Shown here: positions 43,168 through 52,949 of the stretch, piece by piece
Position numbering within the stretch: the first letter of the stretch is position 1
Layout of the letters: every line of letters begins with the position of its first letter
Assembly (NCBI GenBank): GCA_963589785.1
Contig: CAVAMJ010000008.1
Coordinates: forward strand, 1-64,000
Source: SIG603 sp963589785
GTDB taxonomy: Bacteria; Bacillota; Clostridia; Oscillospirales; Acutalibacteraceae
Length of the DNA stretch: 64,000 bases
Direction of reading: 5' to 3'
Made by a program: the position numbers and the translations under genes
Notes under the pieces: model-generated
The model's database searches: none
The model's input: only the letters and a program-made list of their open reading frames with translations
What the model was told of the DNA's origin: nothing

Positions 43168-44304
43168 ATGAAAAAAAGAAAAAACCTTTTAGCTTTAATT
43201 ATGGCGTCACTTTTGATGTTCTCTGTAATGAGCGTCACAGCATTTGCGGATGATACATATTACAGCGACACAGACGAGTCATATTACAGTGACCCTAATG
43301 ACGACTACAACTACGATGATTCATCGGATACCGGTGAATTCAGCGGTCAAGACCTCGATAACGACGGCACAAACGGCGGTTACAACGGTTTTGACGGTGA
43401 CGACGATGATATCAACAATCTAAGCCCCGATAACAACGGTGACAGCTCCACTGACTACTATCCGGATAACACGGACGGTGACAGCAGCACCGATAACAAT
43501 AACAACGGCGGTTACAATAACAATACGACAGGCGGCACTGACAGCACAGCTTCATCTTCAAGCACTGACAGCACAGCGTCTTCTTCATCATCTTCTTCGT
43601 CTTCGACAATTGTCGGTACACTCAAGAAGGCAACAGCCGCTCCGACCACTTCATCTTCTTCAGATTCAAGCTCTTCCGAGACAAGCAAGAGCGATAACTA
43701 TCAGACAATCGGTCAGGTCAAGAGCAATAAGTCAGGCGGCTTAGGCTCCTTTGCCGTTATCGGAATTGTACTTCTCGCAGTCGGCGTAGTCGGTATTCTC
43801 TCCGTTATCGTTTGGTCAATCGCTTCAAAGGCAAGAGATAAGTCCGATGTTGAGGAAATCTACGAGACAGTAGGAAACGCTTCAAGAGGAAACTCCGATT
43901 ATGAGCAGGCTCCGAGACAGAGACGCTCAGGCGATCAGTATTCCTATGACGATAACTACGCATATGTTTCGGCAAAGGGCAGAACAGCTCAGCGCCCTGT
44001 TAAGCAGTCAAGACCTACTCAGCCACAGGCTCATCCTCAGAGCGCACAGCGCCCACAGCAGAGACCGACACAGGCTTCTCGTCCTTCTTCTAACGAAGCT
44101 CCTGTGAGACCGAGTGCGGCTGTCAACAACAGAAGACCGTCAAGCTCAAACGCTCAGGGTACTTCCGCTCAGAGAAGACCGAGTGCTTCAAGACCTGCTC
44201 AGAACACTCAGCGTCCAAGCCGTCCGGCACCAAAGAAGGATATTTCCTCCTATGATACAAAGGACATTGATGCACTTTTGAATGATGTTCTCAACGACAA
44301 GTAA
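43168..44304 (+). CDS. Asp/Tyr-rich surface protein with membrane helix and basic tail
   Basis: About 378 residues. Signal peptide (ending AFA), then Asp/Tyr/Asn-rich low complexity (DDTYYSDTDESYYSDPNDD and on) and a long Ser run. A membrane helix near 195-215 (FAVIGIVLLAVGVVGILSV) is followed by an Arg/Pro/Gln-rich basic tail and the end ALLNDVLNDK. ATG 43168 has AAGGG 9 bases upstream; ATG 43159 would be too close. Third member of the DY-rich group (9106, 39537). Confidence 0.7.
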   Translation: MKKRKNLLALIMASLLMFSVMSVTAFADDTYYSDTDESYYSDPNDDYNYDDSSDTGEFSGQDLDNDGTNGGYNGFDGDDDDINNLSPDNNGDSSTDYYPDNTDGDSSTDNNNNGGYNNNTTGGTDSTASSSSTDSTASSSSSSSSSTIVGTLKKATAAPTTSSSSDSSSSETSKSDNYQTIGQVKSNKSGGLGSFAVIGIVLLAVGVVGILSVIVWSIASKARDKSDVEEIYETVGNASRGNSDYEQAPRQRRSGDQYSYDDNYAYVSAKGRTAQRPVKQSRPTQPQAHPQSAQRPQQRPTQASRPSSNEAPVRPSAAVNNRRPSSSNAQGTSAQRRPSASRPAQNTQRPSRPAPKKDISSYDTKDIDALLNDVLNDK

Positions 44305-44312
44305 ATAAAAAA

Positions 44313-44343
44313 TTAACGGTGCTCGTTTGAGCACCGTTTTTTG
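44313..44343. terminator. Bidirectional terminator
   Basis: AACGGTGCTC / GAGCACCGTT stem, T-run on the plus strand and A-run before it for the convergent ddh gene. Confidence 0.9.
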
Positions 44344-44359
44344 CTGTTAATATTATTTA

Positions 44360-45334
44360 TCAGAGAAGAGTTCTTCTTAGTTCCTCGCCGGAAAGCGGTG
44401 AGAGGTAAGCTGGGGCGATGTCAAATACGCTCATAGCTCCGCTCTTGCCCTCCCGGGAGAGCTTATAAGCCGCTCTTGCGTAAGCCGTGAGAACGCTTGA
44501 GGTGAACTCAGGGTTGGAATCAAGCTTCAGCGAATACTCGATGATGTGCTTGTTCTCGCCTGTATTTCCGGAGCGGATAACAAATCCGCCGTGAGGAATG
44601 CCAGCGTGCTTCTCGTTAAGCTCCTCCTGAGAGATGAAGTTGACAGTTGTGTCGTAGTCGGAGAAATAGTTCGGCATGGTCTTGATTTCTTCTTCAATCT
44701 TTTTAAGGTCGGCTCCCGGTTTAGCAACGACATAGCACTCTCTTGTGTGCTTCTGACGGGTGGTGAGCTCAGGATTTTCGCCGTTTCTTACAGCCTCGAT
44801 TGCCTCAGGGACGGGAACGGTGTACTGTCTTGCATCTTGAACACCCTCAATTCTGCGGATAGCATCGGAGTGACCCTGGGAGACGCCTCTGCCCCAGAAG
44901 GTGTAGTCCTTGCCGCTCGGAAGAATGCATCCAGCCAAAATTCTCTGAAGTGAGAACATACCCGGATCCCAACCGACTGAAATAACGGAGACATTGTTTC
45001 CGCTCTTTGCGGCTTTGTCTACGCTCTCGAAGTACTCGGGGATTTTTGCGTGAGTATCGAATGAATCGATAGTATTGAACATCTCTGCGAACTTAGGGCC
45101 CTGAACGGGTAGATCTGTTGCACTTCCTCCGCAAAGAATCATAACGTCGATTTTGTCCTTCATAGATGTGGCATCATCAATGTGAAGAACAGGCACGTTT
45201 TCGCTCTTGATTTTGAGGGAAGAAGGATCTCTTCTTGTGAAAACGGCAACAAGCTCCATGTCAGAAGCGGCAGTAACAGCCTTTTCTACGCCACGACCTA
45301 AATTGCCGTAGCCGATAATTCCGATTTTAATCAT
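44360..45334 (-). CDS. ddh: meso-Diaminopimelate dehydrogenase
   Basis: 324 residues, the usual length of Ddh. Begins with a Rossmann motif IGIIGYGNLGRGVEKAV; GWDPGMFSLQR and FWGRGVSQGHSDAIRR are family signatures. It makes meso-diaminopimelate from tetrahydrodipicolinate with NADPH and ammonia, giving a one-step lysine/peptidoglycan branch. Start at 45334 after AAGAAAGGAATAACC; the longer upstream frame is not supported. Confidence 0.93.
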   Translation of the reverse strand: MIKIGIIGYGNLGRGVEKAVTAASDMELVAVFTRRDPSSLKIKSENVPVLHIDDATSMKDKIDVMILCGGSATDLPVQGPKFAEMFNTIDSFDTHAKIPEYFESVDKAAKSGNNVSVISVGWDPGMFSLQRILAGCILPSGKDYTFWGRGVSQGHSDAIRRIEGVQDARQYTVPVPEAIEAVRNGENPELTTRQKHTRECYVVAKPGADLKKIEEEIKTMPNYFSDYDTTVNFISQEELNEKHAGIPHGGFVIRSGNTGENKHIIEYSLKLDSNPEFTSSVLTAYARAAYKLSREGKSGAMSVFDIAPAYLSPLSGEELRRTLL

Positions 45335-45621
45335 GGTTATTCCTTTCTTTTGTGGTATGACATAAAATACATTGATATTGTAGCACAAAAAACAGGCGGT
45401 TAGCAATAACAAATCGTTGATTGACATAATAACAGATTTTGCATTTTAGTGTGGTTAATTCGCTTGACGGATATATATATTTGATATAAAATGTAATTTG
45501 CGTTAATATGGGCAAAATTTGATTAATTGCTGAAAAATCGAGGTTTCTTGACCGTATATCTCGGTGCAAACGACTTGCGGTTTTCGGCAGAATCTTACTA
45601 ATAAACTGAGGAAAAAAGAAA

Positions 45622-47043
45622 ATGGTTTTTGCGGATCTGTTTTTTATTTACTGCTTTTTGCCGGTGTGCTTAATTTGCTACCTCTGCGCCAAAAAGCTGA
45701 AGGCAAAGAATATCGTTCTTTGCGTATTTTCCGTGCTTTTTTATGCATGGGGCGAGCCGACATGGGTTTTACTTCTCATATTCAGTTCGGCGTTTAACTG
45801 GTTTATCGGGCTGCAAATAGGGCGGTATCGAGGCAAGGTGCTCTCCAAATGGATAGTCACGTTCGGCGTTGTGGTTGATATTGCCTTATTGCTTGTCTTT
45901 AAGTACACGGGATTTTTCGTTGAGAATATCAATGCGCTTTTCAGAGCAAGCATTCCCGTTCCGAACATCACACTTCCTATCGGTATTTCGTTCTTCACAT
46001 TCCAGGCAATCTCATACATAGTCGATTGCTACTGGGATGCGGTCAGAGTTCAGAAGCACTACTATAAATTCTTGCTTTATCTCTCGCTTTTCCCACAGCT
46101 TATCGCAGGTCCTATCGTTCGATACAGCGTTATCGAGGAGGAAATCGACCACAGAACGGTAAGCCCTAACGATCTTTGCGAGGGCTCCATGAGAGTTATC
46201 CAGGGACTTGCCAAAAAGGTTATCCTTGCGAACAACCTAAACTCCATAGTCGATACATTTTTCGGCTCGGACTTAGCGAGCGTTTCGGTCATCGGAACAT
46301 GGTACACAGTTATCGTCTATTCGCTGTATGTTTACTTTGACTTCAGCGGATACAGTGACATAGCAATTGGACTCGGAAGAATGTTCGGCTTCCACTTTGA
46401 CGAGAACTTCACGCATCCGTTTGCTTGCACGACTATCGCTGAGTTCTGGCAGAGATGGCATATCTCACTTGGCTCGTTCTTCAGAGATTATCTTCTCTAC
46501 ATTCCGATTTTCGGCAAACCGAGAAAGTACCTCGGACTTTTCCTCGTTTGGTTCTGCACAGGTATGTGGCACGGTGCCGCTTGGAACTATATCCTTTGGG
46601 GTCTATACTTCGGATGCTGGATTTTCTTCGAGCAAAAGCTCGGCAAGAAGGTTCTCAAGAAGTGGCCGCTCTGGTGGAAGCATATCTACTCCAAGCTGAT
46701 TATCATAATCGGTTTCGGTATCTTCAAATTTGAAGACTTGAAGCAGTTAGGTCAGTTCTTCCTCAACATCACGGGAATAAACATGCTAGTGAACAAGGCG
46801 GCGTTCTTCGATATGGTCACCTTATCGAATATGAAGGATAATCTTTTCCTCGTAATAGCCGCAATGATCATATCAATGCCCGTACTTCCCAAGATCAAAA
46901 GCTTTGTTCTCGACAACAAGAATCCCACGGTTTATGCAGTCGGCAGATTCAGCGCGTTGGCAGGCTGCCTTGTGCTTCTCGTGGTTGTAAGCATACTTCT
47001 TGTCGATACAACAAACAATGTTTTCCTCTACTTCAGGTTCTAA
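45622..47043 (+). CDS. MBOAT family membrane O-acyltransferase (AlgI-like)
   Basis: 473 residues with about 11 helices. The MBOAT signature (PQLIAGPIVRY, FWQRWHISLGSFFRDYLLYIP) and the conserved His317 in CTGMWHGAAWN are present. AlgI/DltB relatives pass acyl groups through the membrane for polymer acylation. First gene of a four-gene operon with 13-, 5- and 12-base gaps. Start after GAGGAAAAAAGAAA. Confidence 0.92.
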   Translation: MVFADLFFIYCFLPVCLICYLCAKKLKAKNIVLCVFSVLFYAWGEPTWVLLLIFSSAFNWFIGLQIGRYRGKVLSKWIVTFGVVVDIALLLVFKYTGFFVENINALFRASIPVPNITLPIGISFFTFQAISYIVDCYWDAVRVQKHYYKFLLYLSLFPQLIAGPIVRYSVIEEEIDHRTVSPNDLCEGSMRVIQGLAKKVILANNLNSIVDTFFGSDLASVSVIGTWYTVIVYSLYVYFDFSGYSDIAIGLGRMFGFHFDENFTHPFACTTIAEFWQRWHISLGSFFRDYLLYIPIFGKPRKYLGLFLVWFCTGMWHGAAWNYILWGLYFGCWIFFEQKLGKKVLKKWPLWWKHIYSKLIIIIGFGIFKFEDLKQLGQFFLNITGINMLVNKAAFFDMVTLSNMKDNLFLVIAAMIISMPVLPKIKSFVLDNKNPTVYAVGRFSALAGCLVLLVVVSILLVDTTNNVFLYFRF

Positions 47044-47056
47044 AAGGTAATTTTAA

Positions 47057-48958
47057 ATGGACGATAAATTTAACAACAATGCAGGCGGAGAGGATTTGAA
47101 AATCGAGGTGAACGATCTTTTCTCGAATTTCAGCTCCTCGGACAGTGAGAAAAAGGAAACTCCGCCCGTAGATTTTGAGACTATCGATTTTGATGCTCTC
47201 GACCAAAACGATGCAGTCAAGGAAGTAAGCTATGCCGACACAACAGATAAGGTTGTGGCTTCCGAGGACGGCAGTGACGATTACAGCGACTTCGATTTCG
47301 GCGATTTTAACATAGACGATATGCCTGATTACGACAGTCCGTCTGAGTCGGAAAAGTCGAACGGCAATTCCGCTTCTACGGATTACGATGATTTTGATTT
47401 CGGCGATTTTGAGCTTGATGACGCTCCTAAGAAGCCTAAAAAATCACCCGCCGAGAAGAAGAAAAAGCTTCTCGAGATGAGAGTTTCGCTCCTTTCCATG
47501 ATGATACTCATTCCTTTCTTTTGCCTTGGAATGATTTATATGCTGTTTTTCCCAAAGTCAAAGGTTTCGCAGATTGAGAAGAGAACTCTCGCTTCGTTCC
47601 CAAGCTTTTCGATCTCAAACTGGTTTTCGGGCAGCTTCACAAGCGGAATTAACGAGTGGTTCACCGATACTGTTCCGAACCGTGACGCACTCAAAAACGC
47701 AGGCTACGATATAAAGGCGGTTTTCGGTCTTCCGTCAAGCGATGATGACGTCATATTCGTCAATAACGCTACCAAGAAAACAGGAGACACAACAACTGCC
47801 ACAGAGACAAGCACAGCAGACGAAACAAGCACTTCTGACGAGTCGGCTTCCGCAGATACAAGCTCGGCAGAAGCAAGCACAGCAGAGACTTCTACGGCGG
47901 AGACAGGCGGAACTGAAATTTCCGATGCTACCCTCGAGGGCTCAGCCGGCAGAAGAAGCGTGCATATCACAATAGGTACGATTGCCGACACAGAAGAGGA
48001 TCAGAAGGACTTCACCAAGCAGGATGATGAATTTGATTGGTCAGACGGACTTATCATCGTTCAGCAGGACGGACATTACCGTGTTCTCGGTCTTTTCGGA
48101 AACGGTGACGATACCTCCTATGTCACAGCTTTGAATGAGCTTAGAAAAGAGCTTGACTCAAGCATCAATATTTGGAATATGCCGTGTCCGCTTGCAAGTG
48201 AATTCTACACACCCGCAAACGCACTCGAATATACCGCAAGCCAGAGCGACCGCTTCGATGAGATTGCCGGCGAGCTCGACAGCGGAATTACCTCTCTCAA
48301 TGTTTGCTCTGTTCTTCAGAAGCACACAGAGGAGGACATTTACCTCAGAACAGACCACCACTGGTCACAGCTCGGCGCTTACTACGCAGCGAGAACCTTT
48401 GCCGAGGCAGCCGGTGTTGCATTTGCCGACAAGGATACATTCGAGAGCGGCGTTAACGAGGGCTATGTCGGCTCTTACTACGGCTACACTCAGGATTACC
48501 GTGTTCTCAATGACCCGGAGGACTTCCCTTGGTGGAAGCAGAAGGAAGATGTCACAACCTATTACTATGACAGAAACTTCGAATATCAGTACACTGGAAA
48601 TCTCTACATGGAGACAGATACCGCAAACTCCTATATCATGTATATGGGCGGCGATGACCAGATTGTAAAGGTCACAGGTACCGCAAACAACGGCAGAAAG
48701 CTTATCATCGTCAAGGATTCCTACGGCAATGCCGAAATCCCGTGGTATGTAGCTTCGTTCGATGAAATCTATGTAGTTGACCTTAGATACTTCAACTTGA
48801 ACTTCGTCGACTTTGTCGAATTCACAGGCGCAACCGATGTTCTCTTCAGCATGTGTTCTTATTCTGTTGTCGGCGGAAATGCCGAGAACCTAACTACAAT
48901 GCTCACACAGAACAAGGGTGCAACCATTGTTGACGAGGCATTGACAAGCACAGATTAA
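47057..48958 (+). CDS. DHHW-family (AlgJ/AlgX-like) membrane-anchored protein
   Basis: 633 residues. A cytosolic acidic N-terminus (1-135, with two DFDFGDF repeats), a membrane helix (about 148-170), a Thr/Ser/Glu linker (about 235-295), and an SGNH-like extracellular domain. The domain carries the DHHW motif (LRTDHHWSQLGAYYAA) and VKDSYGNAEIPW near the C-terminus. AlgJ-like proteins pair with MBOATs to acetylate or acylate polysaccharide, as in this operon. Confidence 0.85.
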   Translation: MDDKFNNNAGGEDLKIEVNDLFSNFSSSDSEKKETPPVDFETIDFDALDQNDAVKEVSYADTTDKVVASEDGSDDYSDFDFGDFNIDDMPDYDSPSESEKSNGNSASTDYDDFDFGDFELDDAPKKPKKSPAEKKKKLLEMRVSLLSMMILIPFFCLGMIYMLFFPKSKVSQIEKRTLASFPSFSISNWFSGSFTSGINEWFTDTVPNRDALKNAGYDIKAVFGLPSSDDDVIFVNNATKKTGDTTTATETSTADETSTSDESASADTSSAEASTAETSTAETGGTEISDATLEGSAGRRSVHITIGTIADTEEDQKDFTKQDDEFDWSDGLIIVQQDGHYRVLGLFGNGDDTSYVTALNELRKELDSSINIWNMPCPLASEFYTPANALEYTASQSDRFDEIAGELDSGITSLNVCSVLQKHTEEDIYLRTDHHWSQLGAYYAARTFAEAAGVAFADKDTFESGVNEGYVGSYYGYTQDYRVLNDPEDFPWWKQKEDVTTYYYDRNFEYQYTGNLYMETDTANSYIMYMGGDDQIVKVTGTANNGRKLIIVKDSYGNAEIPWYVASFDEIYVVDLRYFNLNFVDFVEFTGATDVLFSMCSYSVVGGNAENLTTMLTQNKGATIVDEALTSTD

Positions 48959-48963
48959 GGTGA

Positions 48964-50760
48964 ATGGTGAATAAAATGAAAGAACTTGAATATCCGTTTG
49001 ATTCCGGTTATATAATCAACAAGAAGAAGTCTATCAAAAAGGCTCTTCTCGCTGACGGCAGTAAGAGAATTAAAAAGAAAATCGCAGTTTTCGGCGGCTC
49101 GACTACGGCGAATATCGTGAGCATCTTGGAGCTTTTCCTCCTCAACTACGGTATCGAGCCCGAATTCTACGAGTCGGAATACGCACAGTATTTTCAGGAC
49201 GCTATGTTCCCGGACGAGGCTCTCTTGAGCTTCGAGCCGGACATAGTATTCGTGCATACCTCATACAGAAACATCACTAATTTCCCCGCTATGACCGATA
49301 CTTCAGAAGAGGTTGACGCTAAGTTTAACAGCGAGTGCGAGAAGTTCCATGTTATGTGGGAGAGCATCAAGGAGAAGTTCCACTGCCCGATAATTCAGAA
49401 CAACTTCGAGATGCCGCTTTATAGACTTCTTGGAAACCGTGACGCATGGGATATTCACGGCAGAGTGAATTTCATCACAAGACTTAACGATTATTTCTAC
49501 TCCTATGCAAGAGAGAACGAGAGCTTCTTCATCAACGACCTCAACTTTATCTCTGCCGACTACGGTCTTAAGGAGTGGTCAAATCCGTTATTCTGGAATA
49601 TGTATAAGTACGCTATGTGCTTCGAGGGTATTCCGTCATTCTCGTTCAGCGTTGCCAATATCATAAAGTCGATTTTCGGCAAGAACAAGAAGGCGCTCGC
49701 ACTCGACCTTGACAACACCCTTTGGGGAGGAGTTGTCGGCGATGACGGTGTGGACGGAATCGAGATTGGACAGGAGACAGGAGTCAGCCAGTCTTACTAT
49801 GAGTTCCAAAGCTATGTCAAGGAGCTTAAGCAGCTTGGAATAGTCCTCACGGTCTGCTCTAAGAACGATCACGAAAATGCCATAGCGGGACTCAACCACC
49901 CCGAGGGAGCATTAAAGCCCGATGATTTTGTTATCATCAAGGCTAACTGGGAGAACAAGGACAGAAATATCGCAGAGACCGCATCAGAGCTTAATATCGG
50001 TCAGGATGCGATAGTTTTCGCAGACGATAACCCTGCCGAGCGTGCAATCGTTTCCGCTCAGATAAGCGGCTGTGCCGTTCCGGAAATGGAGGGTGTCGAG
50101 AACTACATCAATACTATCGATCGCTCAGGTTTCTTCGAGGTGACAAGCTTCACGGCTGACGATCTCAAACGCGGCGATATGTACAAGAAAAATGTTCTCA
50201 GAAACCAGCAAATGGCTTCATTCGGAGACTACGGCGAGTACCTAAAGAGCCTTGAAATGGTCGGCGAAATTGCTGATTTCAAGCCTGTTTACATTGCAAG
50301 AATAACTCAGCTTACCAATAAATCAAATCAGTTCAACGTGACAACAAAGAGATACACCCAGACGGAAATGGAAGAGGTTTTCGAGAGTGACGAGTACATC
50401 AGACTTTACGGAAAGCTTATCGATAAGTTTGGCGATAACGGTGTTGTTTCAGTTGTAATCGGAAAGAAGGACGGCAAAAACCTCAATATGGATTTGTGGC
50501 TTATGTCGTGCCGTGTTCTCAAGCGAGACATGGAGCTTGCAATGCTCGATAAGCTTGTCGAAAAGGCAAAGGCTCAGGGTATTGAGAAAATCACAGGCTA
50601 CTACTATCCGACCGCTAAGAATAAGATGGTCAAGGAGCTTTACGGCACATTCGGCTTTGATAAGGTAAGCGAGGACGAGGACGGAAATTCCGTTTGGACA
50701 CTCGATATCACAAATTACGAGAACAAAAATAAATATATTGAAGTAAAAGAAGAAATCTAA
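48964..50760 (+). CDS. FkbH-like HAD-IIIC phosphatase/acyl-loading protein with GNAT domain
   Basis: 598 residues: N-terminal SGNH-like region (FGGSTTANIVSI), HAD-IIIC domain from about 245 (ALDLDNTLWGGVVGDDG, then VCSKNDHENA, FADDNPAER), and a C-terminal GNAT-like domain (RITQLTNKSNQFN, LMSCRVLKRDMELAML). FkbH proteins take a glyceryl group from 1,3-bisphosphoglycerate, remove phosphate and load it on an ACP. The adjacent ACP gene fits this role. Confidence 0.82.
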   Translation: MVNKMKELEYPFDSGYIINKKKSIKKALLADGSKRIKKKIAVFGGSTTANIVSILELFLLNYGIEPEFYESEYAQYFQDAMFPDEALLSFEPDIVFVHTSYRNITNFPAMTDTSEEVDAKFNSECEKFHVMWESIKEKFHCPIIQNNFEMPLYRLLGNRDAWDIHGRVNFITRLNDYFYSYARENESFFINDLNFISADYGLKEWSNPLFWNMYKYAMCFEGIPSFSFSVANIIKSIFGKNKKALALDLDNTLWGGVVGDDGVDGIEIGQETGVSQSYYEFQSYVKELKQLGIVLTVCSKNDHENAIAGLNHPEGALKPDDFVIIKANWENKDRNIAETASELNIGQDAIVFADDNPAERAIVSAQISGCAVPEMEGVENYINTIDRSGFFEVTSFTADDLKRGDMYKKNVLRNQQMASFGDYGEYLKSLEMVGEIADFKPVYIARITQLTNKSNQFNVTTKRYTQTEMEEVFESDEYIRLYGKLIDKFGDNGVVSVVIGKKDGKNLNMDLWLMSCRVLKRDMELAMLDKLVEKAKAQGIEKITGYYYPTAKNKMVKELYGTFGFDKVSEDEDGNSVWTLDITNYENKNKYIEVKEEI

Positions 50761-50772
50761 CGGAGGCTTATT

Positions 50773-51018
50773 ATGGACGCAAAGGTTCTTTTTACAAGAT
50801 TAAACAGAGTTTTTCAGGACGTTTTTGATGATAACAGCATCAGAATCACACCGAAGACAACCGCAAACGACATCGATGATTGGGATTCACTTGAGCACAT
50901 CACACTCATCTCCGCTGTTGAGAGAGAGTTTGGCATGAAGTTCAAAATGGGCGAGATCTCTTCCATGAAGAACGTCGGAGAAATGGCTCAGATCATCAAT
51001 CACAGAGCAACAAAGTAA
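50773..51018 (+). CDS. Acyl carrier protein
   Basis: 81 residues with the phosphopantetheine attachment Ser39 in DDWDSLEHITLI. The rest follows the four-helix ACP pattern. It is last in the MBOAT-DHHW-FkbH operon, so it is probably the dedicated carrier rather than the fatty-acid ACP. CGGAGGCTTATT site. Confidence 0.88.
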   Translation: MDAKVLFTRLNRVFQDVFDDNSIRITPKTTANDIDDWDSLEHITLISAVEREFGMKFKMGEISSMKNVGEMAQIINHRATK

Positions 51019-51036
51019 TAATGATTATAAAAAATT

Positions 51037-51063
51037 AAGGGTGCCAAACGGCACCCTTTTTTG
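51037..51063. terminator. Bidirectional terminator
   Basis: AAGGGTGCC / GGCACCCTT stem with an AAAC loop and T-run, between convergent ACP and acyl-CoA synthetase genes. Confidence 0.9.
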
Positions 51064-51087
51064 TTGTGAATTATGCTTGAAACTTTT

Positions 51088-52746
51088 TTACACTCTCTTG
51101 AGAGCTCCTGTTTTCAGGTCATTTTCGGCAATTTTTCTTAGCTCTGCTCTCTTTTTCTTGCCTGTCGGTGTGTATGGGAGAGAGTCGACTATTTTAATGT
51201 ATCTCGGACGCTTGTAGGCGGATAAATCAGGGTGAACATGACAGAAAGCGGAAATGTCCTCTGCGGTGATGCTCTCGTCTGTGACCGTCACATAAGCCGC
51301 TACGGCTTGACCGCGAAGCTTGTCGGAAACACCGATTACAATGCAGTCATCTACTTTCTCGTGCTCGAGAATGGCATTTTCAACCTGTGTGGGATAGATG
51401 TTCTCTGCGGCACAAACTATCATATCGTCCTTGCGGCCCTTGATTGTAATGTAGCCGTTTTCGTCCCAAACGCCCAAATCACCTGTGTACATCCAGCCGG
51501 AATAGAATTTCTTTTCGGCTTCCTCAGGAGCGTTGTAGTAGGTGTAGGTGCCCTTTGCGGGACTCCAGATGATTACCTCGCCAAGAGCCTCGTTGTCCTT
51601 TTCTACTGTCTCTGACGGCTCTGCTTTCTTGTCGTCATAAACCTTGACGACTCTTGTCTCGTCGTCAATACAGCTGCCGCCGACTGTGCCTGCGAACTCG
51701 GGCAAATCAAATGGTCTTAGGAAGCTGTTCCAGAAGGTCTCTGTCGTGCCGTAGCCGTTGAAAATTCTCGGTGTGAGAGTTTTCATATATTCCTCGCAAG
51801 CGTGCTTTTCGAGCGGTGCACCCATGGTGACGAGGCCTCGAAGTGAGCTTAGGTCAAAATTGTGCTTCTTCTGTGTTCTTGCGAGCATCTCAAGGGTGGA
51901 CGGTGCGCCCATAAGGTAGGTTATGCCGATTTCTTCAGTCCACTTTAAGCACATTTTCGGCTGGAAGTTTCTAAGAACGGTGACAGCCGCGCCGACATAA
52001 AGGCTTGGTCCGGGGCCGCCGCTGTGAGAGCCGCCTCTGTGAAACCACGGGGTCATATTCATCGTGATGTCTTTAGGCTCAAGCGGATACTGCATGATAA
52101 CATCGTGAGCGGAGAGAACTTCGTTGATATCGTTTATCGGACAGCTTTTCGGAAGTGCCGTTGTGCCCGATGTGCAAAGTCTTAGCACCTCGTCATATAT
52201 GTGAGAAACGAAGTCTTTCTCAGGATTTTCCTGTGATGAGTTTTTGACATAATCCTCATAGGAGAAATGTCCTGTCGGAACATCTGCGCCCTTGAGGTTA
52301 TCAACCATGACGAGCACCTTCGGCGGATTTTTGGCAAGAGAGACAGCCTCGACTATCATGTCCTTGTGCTCTGCGGAATAGAGGAACGCCTTCGGCTTGT
52401 TGTGGTCGATAAGCTTTGCCATTTCTCCCGGTGCAAGGTTGAAGTTTGCCGGGTTGAGTATTGCACCGATTTTTCTGGGTCCGATGTATGAAAAAACAAA
52501 TTCAGGGCAGTTGAGCATTGCCGACATGACAACATCGTCTTTGCCGATGCCGTCAGCCTTTAGGGCATTTGCAAGGCGGTTTGCCTCGGCATTAAGCTCC
52601 TTGTATGTCCATTTTCTATCGGTCAGCGGATCGAGAACTGCGTTTTTTGTGGGGTATCTTCCGACATTGCGCATAAATCCGTTCAGCCACGTGTACTCAT
52701 GTTCGAATGTCTCTATGAACATTCTGTCATCATAGGTTCTTGCCAT
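51088..52746 (-). CDS. AMP-binding acyl-CoA synthetase
   Basis: 552 residues of the ANL superfamily: the P-loop-like CTSGTTALPKS, then NGYGTTE, MYTGDLGVWDENGYITIKGR with the adenylate-binding Asp, and a C-terminal PYTPTGKKKRAEL with the catalytic Lys. The P-loop deviates from the usual TSGTTGxPKG (A and S for G and G). It activates a carboxylic acid; it could feed the neighbouring acyl-carrier system, but it is transcribed convergently. Confidence 0.88.
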   Translation of the reverse strand: MARTYDDRMFIETFEHEYTWLNGFMRNVGRYPTKNAVLDPLTDRKWTYKELNAEANRLANALKADGIGKDDVVMSAMLNCPEFVFSYIGPRKIGAILNPANFNLAPGEMAKLIDHNKPKAFLYSAEHKDMIVEAVSLAKNPPKVLVMVDNLKGADVPTGHFSYEDYVKNSSQENPEKDFVSHIYDEVLRLCTSGTTALPKSCPINDINEVLSAHDVIMQYPLEPKDITMNMTPWFHRGGSHSGGPGPSLYVGAAVTVLRNFQPKMCLKWTEEIGITYLMGAPSTLEMLARTQKKHNFDLSSLRGLVTMGAPLEKHACEEYMKTLTPRIFNGYGTTETFWNSFLRPFDLPEFAGTVGGSCIDDETRVVKVYDDKKAEPSETVEKDNEALGEVIIWSPAKGTYTYYNAPEEAEKKFYSGWMYTGDLGVWDENGYITIKGRKDDMIVCAAENIYPTQVENAILEHEKVDDCIVIGVSDKLRGQAVAAYVTVTDESITAEDISAFCHVHPDLSAYKRPRYIKIVDSLPYTPTGKKKRAELRKIAENDLKTGALKRV

Positions 52747-52883
52747 AGTTTTCTCCTTAAGCTTGTTTTGAGTGTGTTCAAATATATTCTTAAATTAAGA
52801 GATTTGCAAAAAAGTAATTAGTTTCGCTAACTATTTTAGCAATGACACCCATTTTTGTCAATATGTTTTGAAGTTTGAGCTTA

Positions 52884-52911
52884 GCAAAAAAGAGCTCCCA
52901 CAAGGGGAGCC
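52884..52911 (-). terminator. Terminator of small secreted protein gene
   Basis: On the minus strand, GGCTCCCC / GGGAGCT with a TTGT loop, then CTTTTTTGC. Confidence 0.75.
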
Positions 52912-52949
52912 CTCAAAGCTGTGAAATTTTGTTTTTTATTTATATCGGC

